Origin: Campylobacterota bacterium
Lineage (GTDB): Bacteria > Campylobacterota > Campylobacteria > Campylobacterales > Sulfurovaceae
Assembly (NCBI GenBank): GCA_022600655.1
Contig: JAHZJZ010000064.1
Location: 1-16,524, forward strand
DNA: 16,524 nucleotides
Reading direction: 5' to 3'
Shown here: one piece after another, positions 1 through 7,753 of the stretch
Numbering within the stretch: the first letter of the stretch is position 1
Layout of the letters: every line of letters begins with the position of its first letter
Position numbers and translations under genes: made by a program
Notes under the pieces: model-generated
The model's input: only the letters and a program-made list of their open reading frames with translations
Told to the model about the DNA's origin: nothing
Database searches by the model: none

Positions 1-1538
1 TTATAATTTTTTGTTTTTTTATTAACTAAAGTGTAATTCAACCACTGATACACAAGATTGTTGATTTTTTCAATTCTATTATTATTTAAATAATTCTTAT
101 TTATCTCTCCACAACAACTTAAAATCAATAAAACTTCATAAAAATTAGATAACTCCTCACTCTCAATTTCCTTGAACAAAAACTCCTTATCCTCAATCAA
201 GCCACCCAAAAAAGCAAAAAACACCTGCATATAAGGATAAAATTTATAATCTCGAATAACCTCACTTATCTCCTCTTTAGATAACTTCGACACATACAAT
301 GCAGAAAAATACTCCTGAAAGGTCAAATGTGGAAACTCATAACTATTCATCAATGGATTTCGATGTTTTCTATCACTTTTTAGAAAACCTGTTTTTAGCA
401 CATAATCAACAAAAAACTCTTTTTTCTCTTTGATAATGCTTTTGTCTAAAACAATAACTTGCCTTTTTAGCCCTTCAAATGCTATTTTGCCCAAATAGTC
501 AAATATCTCATCTTCTTTCTTTTGGATATAGGCTGTCTTGTTGGTTTCACTGTATTCAAAAAAGATATACTCTATAACTTCACTATAAAGCTCCGTCATG
601 GTCATAGGCGACAAAAACGATTGATTGGTCTTGGCTTTTTCTCTCCAAAGAGAACAAATCATCTCCAACATCAGAGGAATATAGGCAATATGTTTGATAT
701 TGATATTTTGTTTCAAAAAGTTTTGTAGATTTGTTTTGTGGCTCTGCTCTTCAAAAAACTTATCTATATAGGCTGTTACATTCTCATCGGTAAAGCCAAT
801 TGTCTCAAAAACCTCATTGACATCAAAATCACTTTTTCGGTAGCCATAAGGTCGTGAAGTGATGATATAGTTTTGAAGATTGTACTTTTTTATCGCATCA
901 TGCAAAAGAGAAGTCTCGGAAAGCTCATCATACCCATCAAACAGAAATAGTGTCTTGACTTTTGGGGTAGTATAGTCTATCTCTATGGCTTCATTTTTGT
1001 GCTTCTCTTCAAAATAAATCTTTTTGATAATGCTCTCTAAACCATCCTCTTTCCACTCTCTTAATGCAATATAGACAATATTGTCAAACTCACTATAAAG
1101 CTCTCCTTTTGCCCATCTATAGGCGATATATTTACAAAAAGTAGTCTTCCCAATACCTGCTTTTCCATAGATAAGAGCTTTTGCAGAGCTGTATTTAGAT
1201 GATTTTTCTATCAGCTCCTCAATGACTATTGGCTCTTTTGGTTTGTATATCTCTTCATAAGAGTTTATGATTTTGTCTCGGTCTAAAAGCTTTGATTTGT
1301 CTTTTATATCCTCCTCTTTCTCCTCTTTGATAATGGCGAGGTTGACATAAATATCATCTATTTGTTTTTTGTCATCTTCTATTAGTAGGGAGATGGTTTT
1401 GAAGTTATCCAAGTAATGTTCTGTGCAAGATTTTTTTAGTTCTTCTTTATTAATAGTTTTTGAACCATTATGGTGATAATGCTCATGTTTATCTCCAGCT
1501 ATATTATCACCACTTCCAGAATGATTTTGATTTGACAT
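1..1538 (-). CDS. NACHT-domain NTPase (NLR-like STAND protein), partial, C-terminus off the left edge
   Basis: The reading frame is open from an ATG at 1538 to base 1 with no stop, giving at least 512 residues; the rest lies outside the window. Residues 6-17 hold a glycine-rich motif (H-S-GSGDNIAGDK), followed by His-rich and charged helical sequence to about residue 115. The NACHT core is clear: Walker A GKAGIGKT at 125-132, Walker B TLFLFDGYDEL at 196-206 with the D-G-x-D-E signature of NACHT ATPases, and a sensor-like TSRP at 227-230. Further on is the F-P-H-L-T-F-Q-E-Y block often seen at the end of the NACHT helical region. By family knowledge such proteins are signal-sensing NTPases that oligomerise, and several bacterial ones are anti-phage NLRs. 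The start has an AGGGG ribosome site overlapping the upstream gene's stop. The upstream 108-residue gene ends 9 bases before it, in the same frame. The sensor domain is not visible. The NACHT call is secure; the defence role is inferred. Confidence 0.88.
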   Translation of the reverse strand, partial: MSNQNHSGSGDNIAGDKHEHYHHNGSKTINKEELKKSCTEHYLDNFKTISLLIEDDKKQIDDIYVNLAIIKEEKEEDIKDKSKLLDRDKIINSYEEIYKPKEPIVIEELIEKSSKYSSAKALIYGKAGIGKTTFCKYIAYRWAKGELYSEFDNIVYIALREWKEDGLESIIKKIYFEEKHKNEAIEIDYTTPKVKTLFLFDGYDELSETSLLHDAIKKYNLQNYIITSRPYGYRKSDFDVNEVFETIGFTDENVTAYIDKFFEEQSHKTNLQNFLKQNINIKHIAYIPLMLEMICSLWREKAKTNQSFLSPMTMTELYSEVIEYIFFEYSETNKTAYIQKKEDEIFDYLGKIAFEGLKRQVIVLDKSIIKEKKEFFVDYVLKTGFLKSDRKHRNPLMNSYEFPHLTFQEYFSALYVSKLSKEEISEVIRDYKFYPYMQVFFAFLGGLIEDKEFLFKEIESEELSNFYEVLLILSCCGEINKNYLNNNRIEKINNLVYQWLNYTLVNKKTKNY

Positions 1539-1601
1539 TTTTTACCCCTATTTGTTATAGACAACCTTATCACCAGCTACATTGTCACCACTTCCATAAT
1601 G
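1491..1601. repeat. Pair of 33-bp near-identical direct repeats encoding the shared GSGDN[V/I]AGD motif
   Basis: Bases 1491-1523 (in the NACHT gene) and 1569-1601 (in the small gene) match at 29 of 33 positions and lie 78 bases apart, in the same reading frame. Read on the minus strand the four differences are Tyr/Ser, a silent Asp codon change, Val/Ile and a silent Gly codon change, so the protein motif is better preserved than chance would give. This is consistent with either a local duplication or selection to keep two motifs matched. Confidence 0.8.
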
Positions 1602-1874
1602 TGTTTGAATAACATTTGGAATATTTTTATTACCCTCAATATACTCTAAAAATCTCTCTTTATTACTCAAAATATCAACAGGTGCGTTAAGTATTTCTGC
1701 TTCAATTATTTCTAGCTCTTTTGGTTCTATCTTCTCATTTGAAAGTACATTACTTACCAACGACTTCAACAGTTTTTTACTCTCATCACCATACTCTTTT
1801 TTGATGCTATCTGCTATAGGCTTTAAAGCATACTCCCAAACCAAAACTGCTATACTTGAACTGATTACTTCCAT
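1548..1874 (-). CDS. Small helical protein with C-terminal GSGDNVAGDK motif, putative NLR-paired effector (Bell-like)
   Basis: This 108-residue protein is not a member of any family I recognise with certainty. Residues 1-24 form a hydrophobic/amphipathic segment (ISSSIAVLVWEYALKPIA), residues 25-85 are charged and look all-helical, and residues 94-103 are GSGDNVAGDK followed by a five-residue tail. The same ten-residue motif, with V changed to I, begins the NACHT protein encoded 9 bases downstream. A short N-terminal helical domain plus a C-terminal motif matching the N-terminus of the adjacent NLR is the layout described for bacterial amyloid-signalling effectors (Bell-domain, membrane-targeting, HeLo-like). 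I infer a death-effector role, not proven. The start at 1874 has a purine-rich AAGGGGAAG site just upstream. A 52-base gap separates it from the RelE-like toxin gene upstream, so all four genes could share one transcript. Alternatives are a regulatory subunit or an inhibitor of the NACHT protein. Confidence 0.72.
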   Translation of the reverse strand: MEVISSSIAVLVWEYALKPIADSIKKEYGDESKKLLKSLVSNVLSNEKIEPKELEIIEAEILNAPVDILSNKERFLEYIEGNKNIPNVIQTHYGSGDNVAGDKVVYNK

Positions 1875-1926
1875 ACTCTTCCCCTTAATTTTGTTTTATA
1901 TCTATTTTATCTAATGAAACTTTAGT

Positions 1927-2229
1927 TTATTCTTTCTCAACCCTCTCCCCAGCTTTCCTATAAACATCCATCTTATCCCGTTTACCAATAGCCACGAGAT
2001 GAATCAAAATCTCATCTTCAAGTACTTCATAAACAATTCGATACCGTTTATTGTCAAAATACATTTTTTTCAGACCACTCAAATCAAGACTGTTTTTATG
2101 CCCCAAGTCTAAACCCAATTCAGGACTTTTGAGTATTTTCTTTAAAGCTTTAGTAAATAATATTTGAACTGACCGATTTAATTTTGCTAACTCTTTCTCA
2201 GCTTCAGGATGAAATTTATAATCATACAT
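1927..2229 (-). CDS. RelE/ParE-family toxin
   Basis: A 100-residue protein with the RelE/ParE layout: an N-terminal strand (MYDYKFHPEAEKELAKL), two helices, the LSGLKKMYFDNKRYRIVYEV hairpin at about 50-69, then a strand ILIHLVAIG and GKRDKMDVYRKA at about 82-93. The basic Arg/Lys/Tyr residues in this last segment match those that bind or cut mRNA in RelE-type ribosome-dependent endoribonucleases. ParE members instead poison gyrase, and the sequence alone does not decide between these. Its start lies 2 bases after the stop of the Phd/YefM-like antitoxin gene, the usual antitoxin-first order. Length is normal for the family and no defect is visible. Confidence 0.85.
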   Translation of the reverse strand: MYDYKFHPEAEKELAKLNRSVQILFTKALKKILKSPELGLDLGHKNSLDLSGLKKMYFDNKRYRIVYEVLEDEILIHLVAIGKRDKMDVYRKAGERVEKE

Positions 2230-2231
2230 GC

Positions 2232-2528
2232 TTAATCATCCAACGATAAATTAAGTCTTTTTAATACATCTCCACCATCAAGATACTCCTCTTTAGGTGT
2301 CTGTTTTCGTTTATGAATCTCTTGATACATCTCCATCTCTTCTAACTTATTACGCGACAAAACTAACTGTTCATACTCTTCAACTGATAAAATAACAGCA
2401 TTAAGTTTATTGTTTTTCAAAATACCTATCTTATCAAGCAGACCATCTTTTACTTTTGAAATATATTCACCAAACTGTTTTGAAATCTCTGTGGCTGACA
2501 CCAGTTCATTTTGTGTATAGGCTACCAT
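2232..2528 (-). CDS. Phd/YefM-family antitoxin
   Basis: A 98-residue protein. Residues 1-55 carry the Phd/YefM DNA-binding fold signature: an N-terminal strand, the SATEISKQFGEYISKV helix at 11-26, a strand containing IGILKNNKLNAVILS at 34-48, and VEEYEQL at 49-55. The C-terminal half is charged and probably disordered until it wraps the toxin. Family members bind and neutralise a RelE/Doc-type toxin and, with it, repress their own promoter by binding a palindrome. A near-perfect 30-bp palindrome overlaps a -10 box directly upstream of this gene, which fits. It starts 63 bases downstream of the end of mfd, and a TA pair in this position is probably a later addition to the mfd operon. Confidence 0.86.
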   Translation of the reverse strand: MVAYTQNELVSATEISKQFGEYISKVKDGLLDKIGILKNNKLNAVILSVEEYEQLVLSRNKLEEMEMYQEIHKRKQTPKEEYLDGGDVLKRLNLSLDD

Positions 2529-2541
2529 TACAAAATCCTTT

Positions 2542-2576
2542 TAATTATCCATATAGTTATACGGATAATTATATCA
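2542..2576 (-). promoter_or_regulatory. Extended -10 promoter and palindromic operator of the antitoxin-toxin genes
   Basis: On the minus strand bases 2576-2568 read TGATATAAT, an exact extended -10 (TGn-TATAAT). It overlaps one arm of an imperfect palindrome spanning 2542-2571: nine paired bases (taattatcc/ggataatta), one mismatch, then four more pairs to the centre. No good -35 is visible, which an extended -10 can tolerate. This position fits autorepression by the Phd/RelE-type complex. Confidence 0.68.
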
Positions 2577-2591
2577 TTTTTTCATAAAAGC

Positions 2592-5579
2592 TTACTTCCC
2601 CTTCAAATACCCCATAGCCGTAGCAATCAAATCATCATCATCTTTGCTATACGCTTTCAGCATCACCCTATCACGCCCGTCAGCAAACTCTACAAAGACC
2701 TTTTCTCCAGCATTGGCTACCTTGGTGATTTTCTGCTCTTTGGCAAGAACTTTCATGACCATGACATCGATAAACTGTCGAGAAATCGTATCTAGTTTAC
2801 CAAATCTGTCGGCTATTTCGGTCTCTATTTCGTAGACTTCACCTGTAGTTTCACATTGAGAGAGTCGTCGGTAGAGTTCGAGTCGTAGCCTGTCCTCTTC
2901 TATGAGTTCTTCATTCAAGTAGGCATCGATGGTGAGTTTGATGTCTACTTGTAACTCCTCTTCATCTTTAGTTTGTCCACTTAGCTCTTTGATGGCATCT
3001 TCTAACATTCGTAGATAAAGCGAATATCCTATCTGTTTAATGTGTCCCGATTGGGCTTCACCGATGATGTTTCCTCCACCTCGTATCTCTAAATCATGGA
3101 AAGCAAGAACAGCACCTGAACCTAAATCGGAGTGCGACTCTAGGGCTAAGAGTCGTCGTTTGGCATTTTCGGTGAGTCGCTCTTTATCTTCGACCATAAA
3201 GTAGCAGTAACCCTCTTTTCCACCTCGTCCTACACGACCTCGTAGTTGGTGCAGGTCGGCAATACCGAAATTATCAGCTCCATCGACTATCATGGTGTTG
3301 GCGTGTGGCATATGAATACCTGATTCTACTATGGATGTAGATAACATTACATCATACTCACCAGCTTCAAAGAGCATCATATCTTTTTCAGTCTGAACGG
3401 CTGATATTTTAGAGTGCAGTACAGCAATGCGTAGTTTTGGCATCAATTCCAAGAGTACTTTTTTCTTCTCTTCTATCTGTGCTATGGAGTTAAAGACGTA
3501 AAATATCTGCCCTCCTCGTCGCATCTCACGGGTGATTGCCTCTTTAACAATTTTTTCATCGTAAGACTTCACAAAAGTTCTTACCCCTTGCCGTTCTACT
3601 GGTGGGGTGAGAATTTCAGAGAATGTTTTAACAGAAGAGAGTGCCATGTTTAAACTTCGTGGAATTGGTGTAGCAGACATCGAAAGCAGATGAACATTTA
3701 TGGCTATCTCCTTGAGTGCCTCTTTCTGTTTTACCCCAAACTTATGCTCTTCATCGATGATAATAAAGGCTAATTTTTTGAACTTTGCTTTAAGTAGTGC
3801 ATGGGTTCCTACCACCATATCAACACGACCATCTTCTAAGCCTTCAAGCAGATTCTTCTTCTCTTTAGCAGTAGTAAATCGGTCGAGTTTTCCTATCTTG
3901 ATACCATACTTTTCAAAACGCTCTTTCATGCTTTTAAAGTGTTGAGAGCTTAGTAGCGTCGTTGGAGCCACCATCATTGACTGGTAGCCATTTTTATAGG
4001 CAATGAACATCCCATTCATCGCCACTTCAGTTTTACCAAACCCAACATCAGCACTTAGAAGTCTGTCCATCATACGACCTGAACTCATATCGTCTAACAT
4101 GGAGTTAATCGACTCCTCTTGGTCTTCAGTATGTATAAACCCTGCTTCGCTCATAAAAATTTGATGCTCTACCAAATTTCGTTTAAGTACAATCCCTTTT
4201 TTCAAGTGTCGTTGAGCTGAGAGGTTAATAATCTCTGAAGCGATAGCAAAAAGTTTCTCTTTAACTTTACCTTTGAGCTTTTTAAAACTAGCCTTGCCCA
4301 TCTTGTCCAAGATAGGCAATCCACCTGAATCAGCCACATAACGGTCAATGGTATTGAGGTTCTCTACAGGAATCAGAAGTAAATCTTCATTTTGATACTG
4401 TATTAGAACAAACTCACGTGTCGCTCCTAAAACCACCCGTTTCTCTACCCCTTTAAACAGCCCTACTCCATGGTTTTCATGCACCACATAGTCACCCAGT
4501 TTTAGCTCATCTAAGATAATCGAGGCTTTTTTAACTTTTTTTCGTTTTATTGGTTTATTGAGTGAGATGATTACCTGTTCATCTGAAATGAGGTTTACAA
4601 TGGCATCTTTATAGACAAACTCAATGTTCTCAAACGATTCCAGTTCAGAACCACGAACTATCGATTCATTTTTAGCCACGATGGTAATTTTTTTATGAGC
4701 ATTTGACTTTATAATGGCGTTAGGGTTAATCACCTCTAGCTCTCTAAAGTTTTTGGCTTTGGGGATAATGGGTAAATTGAAATCTTTTCTATCGATTAGA
4801 GGCGTATCTAACGAATAAATCTCCTCTAACTCCTCATCCATATTTGACAAGAGAAGAGAATCACAAGAGACTACATAATTTTCAGCCAACTCATTAAGAT
4901 ACCAAAAACCTAGACTCTCTACATCTTTAACAAAACTATCAAGTGTGCTGAGTTCAACACGTTTTTTTAACGCTTCATACTCTTGGCTATCTAGCCCTAA
5001 CAGTGCGGGTATAATCTGAAATGACTCTATATCCTCTTTAGAACTTTTTTGGGTATCGACGGAGAACTCTCGTATGCTCTCTACATCTTCATCAAAAAGT
5101 GAAATACGATATGCACTCTCTCCACCAAGAGGATAAATATCTATAATATCTCCTCTAAAAGAGACCTCACCCTTTTGAGTAACAATGTCAACAAAGTGGT
5201 AGTTCCAATTATAGAGGGTATCTTTTAAATCAGAAAGATTAATGGTTGAGGCAAACTCTATCTCAAGCGTTTTAAAGTACTCCTGTTTAGGCAGAGGTAA
5301 GAGTAGTGTACGCAGAGGAGAAATTAGAAGCTTTTTCTTACTTTCAGAAAAATAAGCATGAAGAGACTCTAAAAGCTCATAAAACTCCACTTGAAATGAA
5401 CGTAAATCATCTCCCTCAGAGAGTCGTAAATCAGGTAGTACAAACGGTTTATAGTTTAAAAGAGTTGCAGTGTCAGCAGTTTTGGCAGCCTCTTTGTCAT
5501 TTTTACAGACCAGTAGAAGCTTATTTTTAGAAGAAGCATCTCCCTTTAGGAGATACTCATAGATATCGCTTTGTGTCAT
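2592..5579 (-). CDS. mfd: Transcription-repair coupling factor Mfd
   Basis: Mfd is the DNA translocase that pushes stalled RNA polymerase off lesions and recruits UvrA. The 995 residues follow the family order: a UvrB-like N-terminal module with FRGDIIDIYP at 141-150, the RNA-polymerase-interacting CarD-like domain starting LGDYVVHENHGVGLF at 361-375, the helicase lobes with Walker A ADVGFGKT at 510-517, DEEH at 609-612, SATPIPR at 635-641, the TSIVESGI region at 748-755, QLRGRVGR at 778-785, and a C-terminal TRCF domain. It is shorter than the E. coli protein (about 1150), as is usual in Campylobacterota. Its ATG lies 9 bases after the bactofilin stop, so the two are probably co-transcribed. 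No defect is visible. Confidence 0.97.
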   Translation of the reverse strand: MTQSDIYEYLLKGDASSKNKLLLVCKNDKEAAKTADTATLLNYKPFVLPDLRLSEGDDLRSFQVEFYELLESLHAYFSESKKKLLISPLRTLLLPLPKQEYFKTLEIEFASTINLSDLKDTLYNWNYHFVDIVTQKGEVSFRGDIIDIYPLGGESAYRISLFDEDVESIREFSVDTQKSSKEDIESFQIIPALLGLDSQEYEALKKRVELSTLDSFVKDVESLGFWYLNELAENYVVSCDSLLLSNMDEELEEIYSLDTPLIDRKDFNLPIIPKAKNFRELEVINPNAIIKSNAHKKITIVAKNESIVRGSELESFENIEFVYKDAIVNLISDEQVIISLNKPIKRKKVKKASIILDELKLGDYVVHENHGVGLFKGVEKRVVLGATREFVLIQYQNEDLLLIPVENLNTIDRYVADSGGLPILDKMGKASFKKLKGKVKEKLFAIASEIINLSAQRHLKKGIVLKRNLVEHQIFMSEAGFIHTEDQEESINSMLDDMSSGRMMDRLLSADVGFGKTEVAMNGMFIAYKNGYQSMMVAPTTLLSSQHFKSMKERFEKYGIKIGKLDRFTTAKEKKNLLEGLEDGRVDMVVGTHALLKAKFKKLAFIIIDEEHKFGVKQKEALKEIAINVHLLSMSATPIPRSLNMALSSVKTFSEILTPPVERQGVRTFVKSYDEKIVKEAITREMRRGGQIFYVFNSIAQIEEKKKVLLELMPKLRIAVLHSKISAVQTEKDMMLFEAGEYDVMLSTSIVESGIHMPHANTMIVDGADNFGIADLHQLRGRVGRGGKEGYCYFMVEDKERLTENAKRRLLALESHSDLGSGAVLAFHDLEIRGGGNIIGEAQSGHIKQIGYSLYLRMLEDAIKELSGQTKDEEELQVDIKLTIDAYLNEELIEEDRLRLELYRRLSQCETTGEVYEIETEIADRFGKLDTISRQFIDVMVMKVLAKEQKITKVANAGEKVFVEFADGRDRVMLKAYSKDDDDLIATAMGYLKGK

Positions 5580-5588
5580 TTAAAGAGA

Positions 5589-6008
5589 TTAGTATCCTAT
5601 CTTTTTAGGTTCTGAAATATGTACATCTGTTGCATTTCCATCTGGCATAATTCTTCCTGAAACGATTTTAGTCTCTCCCTCAAACACAGCATTTGGTTCA
5701 ATAATAATGTTGTTAACTTTAACATCACCATAGACTTTTCCATAAGGCATAATATCAATAACTTCACCTAAAAAGTTCCCACGAAACTCTCCAGAGACCA
5801 GTAGTTTTTGAGATTGAATTTCACCTCTTACTCTACCACTTTTACCAACAACAACTTCACTTTGTGAGACAATAGTTCCTTCAAACTCCCCATTAATCAG
5901 GATATTACCCTCACATCTCATTTCACCCTTAATCGCTGTACCTGGTGTAATGATACTTGCTGAACTAACTGGTGCTGGTTTTTTCTTCTTTTTACCGAAA
6001 AATGCCAT
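5589..6008 (-). CDS. Bactofilin (polymer-forming cytoskeletal protein)
   Basis: A 139-residue protein with a short basic N-terminus (MAFFGKKKKKPAP), then a region of short repeating beta turns from about 18 to 125 (ITPGTAIKGEMRCEGNI, INGEFEGTI, VGKSGRVRGEI, VSGEFRGNF, MPYGKVYGDV, IEPNAVFEGE). This is the right-handed beta-helix of bactofilins, which self-assemble into filaments without nucleotide at the inner membrane and guide cell shape or local cell-wall work. The N-terminal basic patch may contact the membrane. It lies directly upstream of mfd (9-base gap) and has a purine-rich GGAAAGGAA ribosome site. The next gene upstream, folC, ends 55 bases away, with a promoter candidate across the junction. 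Confidence 0.9.
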   Translation of the reverse strand: MAFFGKKKKKPAPVSSASIITPGTAIKGEMRCEGNILINGEFEGTIVSQSEVVVGKSGRVRGEIQSQKLLVSGEFRGNFLGEVIDIMPYGKVYGDVKVNNIIIEPNAVFEGETKIVSGRIMPDGNATDVHISEPKKIGY

Positions 6009-6049
6009 TTCTATGTTCCTTTCCTTCGCAGTATTTGCAATATAAAGTT

Positions 6050-6078
6050 ATTATATCTAATTATTATTTATCTTTAAA
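6050..6078 (-). promoter_or_regulatory. Promoter candidate for the bactofilin-mfd pair
   Basis: On the minus strand there is a perfect TATAAT at 6055-6050 and, with a 17-base spacer, TTTAAA at 6078-6073 (4 of 6 matches to the -35 consensus). The -35 lies inside the 3' end of folC and the -10 in the short folC-bactofilin gap. It would let the bactofilin and mfd be transcribed apart from the upstream operon. Confidence 0.45.
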
Positions 6079-7254
6079 GTAGTTTTTCTTTTTTAAAAAC
6101 GCTTCAACAAGATAAAATGAACCAAAAACCAAATAATTCTCACTTTTTTCAACATTTTCAAACATCTTATAGGGAAGTTTTAACTTCTCTAAACTTGCAT
6201 AGAGCAGTTTTGGCTCAACTGCCCTAGCAGTCTCTAAAGTCACAATCTCTACCCGTTTCACATAGGGAGCAAAAACAGCCAATATCTCTTCATAATCCTT
6301 ATCAGCCAAAGCATTATAGACCAAGATGATTTTTTGATTATTGTACTTCTCTTTTAGTGCTTCAGTTATCGCTTGAGCCGCCAATAAATTGTGTCCAACA
6401 TCAATCGTTACATTGGATGTCAAAGGGTAAAACCTGCCAAACAGTTTAATTTTTCTTAAATCTTCTACATTATAGGAGCGTTCTAAAATTTTCAGAGCTG
6501 AAATTGCCAAGAGTGTGTTTTCATACAAGTAGTTACTCCACCCCTGCTCTTTGGTTATCGATAAAATTTCGCTAGACTCCTCATGGGCTATTAAGGAAAA
6601 ATCTTCAACCTTAAAGAGCCTAGCCCCTTTTACTTCAGCAATTTTTTCAGCTATATCATAAACCTCTAAAGATGGCTGCAGTGCCACAAGAACCTTTTTA
6701 TCAACAGAATTCAGCTTTGTAGTAGCAATACTCTTTATGGTATCACCCAAAAAATCTTGATGATCTAACCCTATAGGGGTAATAACACTCAAATCTTTAG
6801 CAACCACATTGGTTGCATCAAACTCACCCCCTAAACCAGCTTCTAAGACAATAACCTCTAAGTTTTGCATGGCAACCAATGCTAAAAGTGTGGTGTACTC
6901 AAAATAACTCAGAGCCTCACTCATATCTTGACCTAAAAGAGGATAGAGTATCGCATGAGCCTCTTCTAATGTTTCATCTGAGATATCCTCATTTGCTATC
7001 CAGATGCGTTCATTAAATTTTAAAATATGAGGAGAGGAGAAGTGACCTACCCTGTACCCTGCATGGTGAAGCAGTGTTGCCATAATCCGACCTGTACTCC
7101 CTTTACCATTGGTTCCAACGAGATGGATCACAGAAGGTTTTTTAATATAAGGTTCAATCATCGCATAGGCTCTATGCACACGCAGATGGTCTATCTCTTT
7201 ATAGTATAGAGGTTTATCACTTATAAAAGAGTCAAATGTTGGACTAACTTTCAT
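6064..7254 (-). CDS. folC: Bifunctional folylpolyglutamate synthase / dihydrofolate synthase
   Basis: FolC adds glutamate to dihydropteroate and folates using ATP, in the cytoplasm, completing and retaining folate cofactors. The 396 residues show the Mur-ligase-like family motifs: the P-loop GTNGKGST at 47-54, SSPHILKFNERI at 73-84, LEAGLGGEFDATN at 137-149, PIGLDHQDFLG at 160-170 with the metal-binding and activating residues, and the second-domain GRFYPL...DVGHN at about 273-289. The length is slightly below the E. coli protein. The start overlaps the end of lptE by 11 bases, implying translational coupling in the kinase-lptE-folC run. Confidence 0.95.
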   Translation of the reverse strand: MKVSPTFDSFISDKPLYYKEIDHLRVHRAYAMIEPYIKKPSVIHLVGTNGKGSTGRIMATLLHHAGYRVGHFSSPHILKFNERIWIANEDISDETLEEAHAILYPLLGQDMSEALSYFEYTTLLALVAMQNLEVIVLEAGLGGEFDATNVVAKDLSVITPIGLDHQDFLGDTIKSIATTKLNSVDKKVLVALQPSLEVYDIAEKIAEVKGARLFKVEDFSLIAHEESSEILSITKEQGWSNYLYENTLLAISALKILERSYNVEDLRKIKLFGRFYPLTSNVTIDVGHNLLAAQAITEALKEKYNNQKIILVYNALADKDYEEILAVFAPYVKRVEIVTLETARAVEPKLLYASLEKLKLPYKMFENVEKSENYLVFGSFYLVEAFLKKKNYFKDK

Positions 7255-7753
7255 GTTGCAATAATCCCCTACTAGAAAGATAAGCGATAAACTGGTCTAA
7301 AGCCTGAATAGACCCCTTCTCAATAGCTTGAAAACGTAAAGAGTTTGAGATAATAGCACTCGGTCGTATAGGAAACTCATAGCGACCTGAAATAAGACGT
7401 TCACACTGCTTTTTATCATTTAAAAACTGAAATTTCAAGGTAATATTGGCTTGATAGTAGACCACATAACCATTTTTATCATACTGTAGTGGTATAAATT
7501 TAATAGCATGGTACGCCACCTTAATAGTACTCTTCGCCTCCTCTTTACTTGCAGCCATACTTTTCAGGCGACTATACAATGCTCTGTTCAATGCATCTTT
7601 AATCAATACTGCATTCTCAGGGTCAGAGAGTGACACATCCACTTCGGTGTAGACCTTGTCACCTATGGTTTTGGGTACAAAGTGAGATGATGGTTTATAG
7701 CCACACGCTGTCAATAAAATCAATATTCCTATAGCAATCAGTATTTTTTTCAT
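7244..7753 (-). CDS. lptE: LPS-assembly lipoprotein LptE
   Basis: A 169-residue lipoprotein. Residues 1-16 form a Lys-Lys plus hydrophobic signal peptide ending in the lipobox LTA-C with the lipidated Cys at 17, followed by GYKPSSHFVPKTIG, the usual LptE opening. The body alternates strands and helices (VYTEVDVSLSDPENAVLIKDALNRAL) as in the LptE fold that plugs the LptD barrel and delivers LPS to the outer leaflet. LptE sequences diverge strongly, so the call rests on the lipobox, size, this opening and the folC-leuS neighbourhood. Its ATG follows the kinase stop codon with no bases between, and its end overlaps folC. Confidence 0.85.
   Translation of the reverse strand: MKKILIAIGILILLTACGYKPSSHFVPKTIGDKVYTEVDVSLSDPENAVLIKDALNRALYSRLKSMAASKEEAKSTIKVAYHAIKFIPLQYDKNGYVVYYQANITLKFQFLNDKKQCERLISGRYEFPIRPSAIISNSLRFQAIEKGSIQALDQFIAYLSSRGLLQHES

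Noticed and set aside
1875..1926. Independent promoter for the small effector-NACHT pair (TATAAA and TAAAAT boxes)
   Set aside because: AT-rich sequence gives such boxes easily and no -35 or TGn extension supports either; left as an open question.
2511..2835. Plus-strand ORFs across the antitoxin-mfd junction
   Set aside because: They overlap the antitoxin promoter and mfd on the opposite strand and resemble no protein family.
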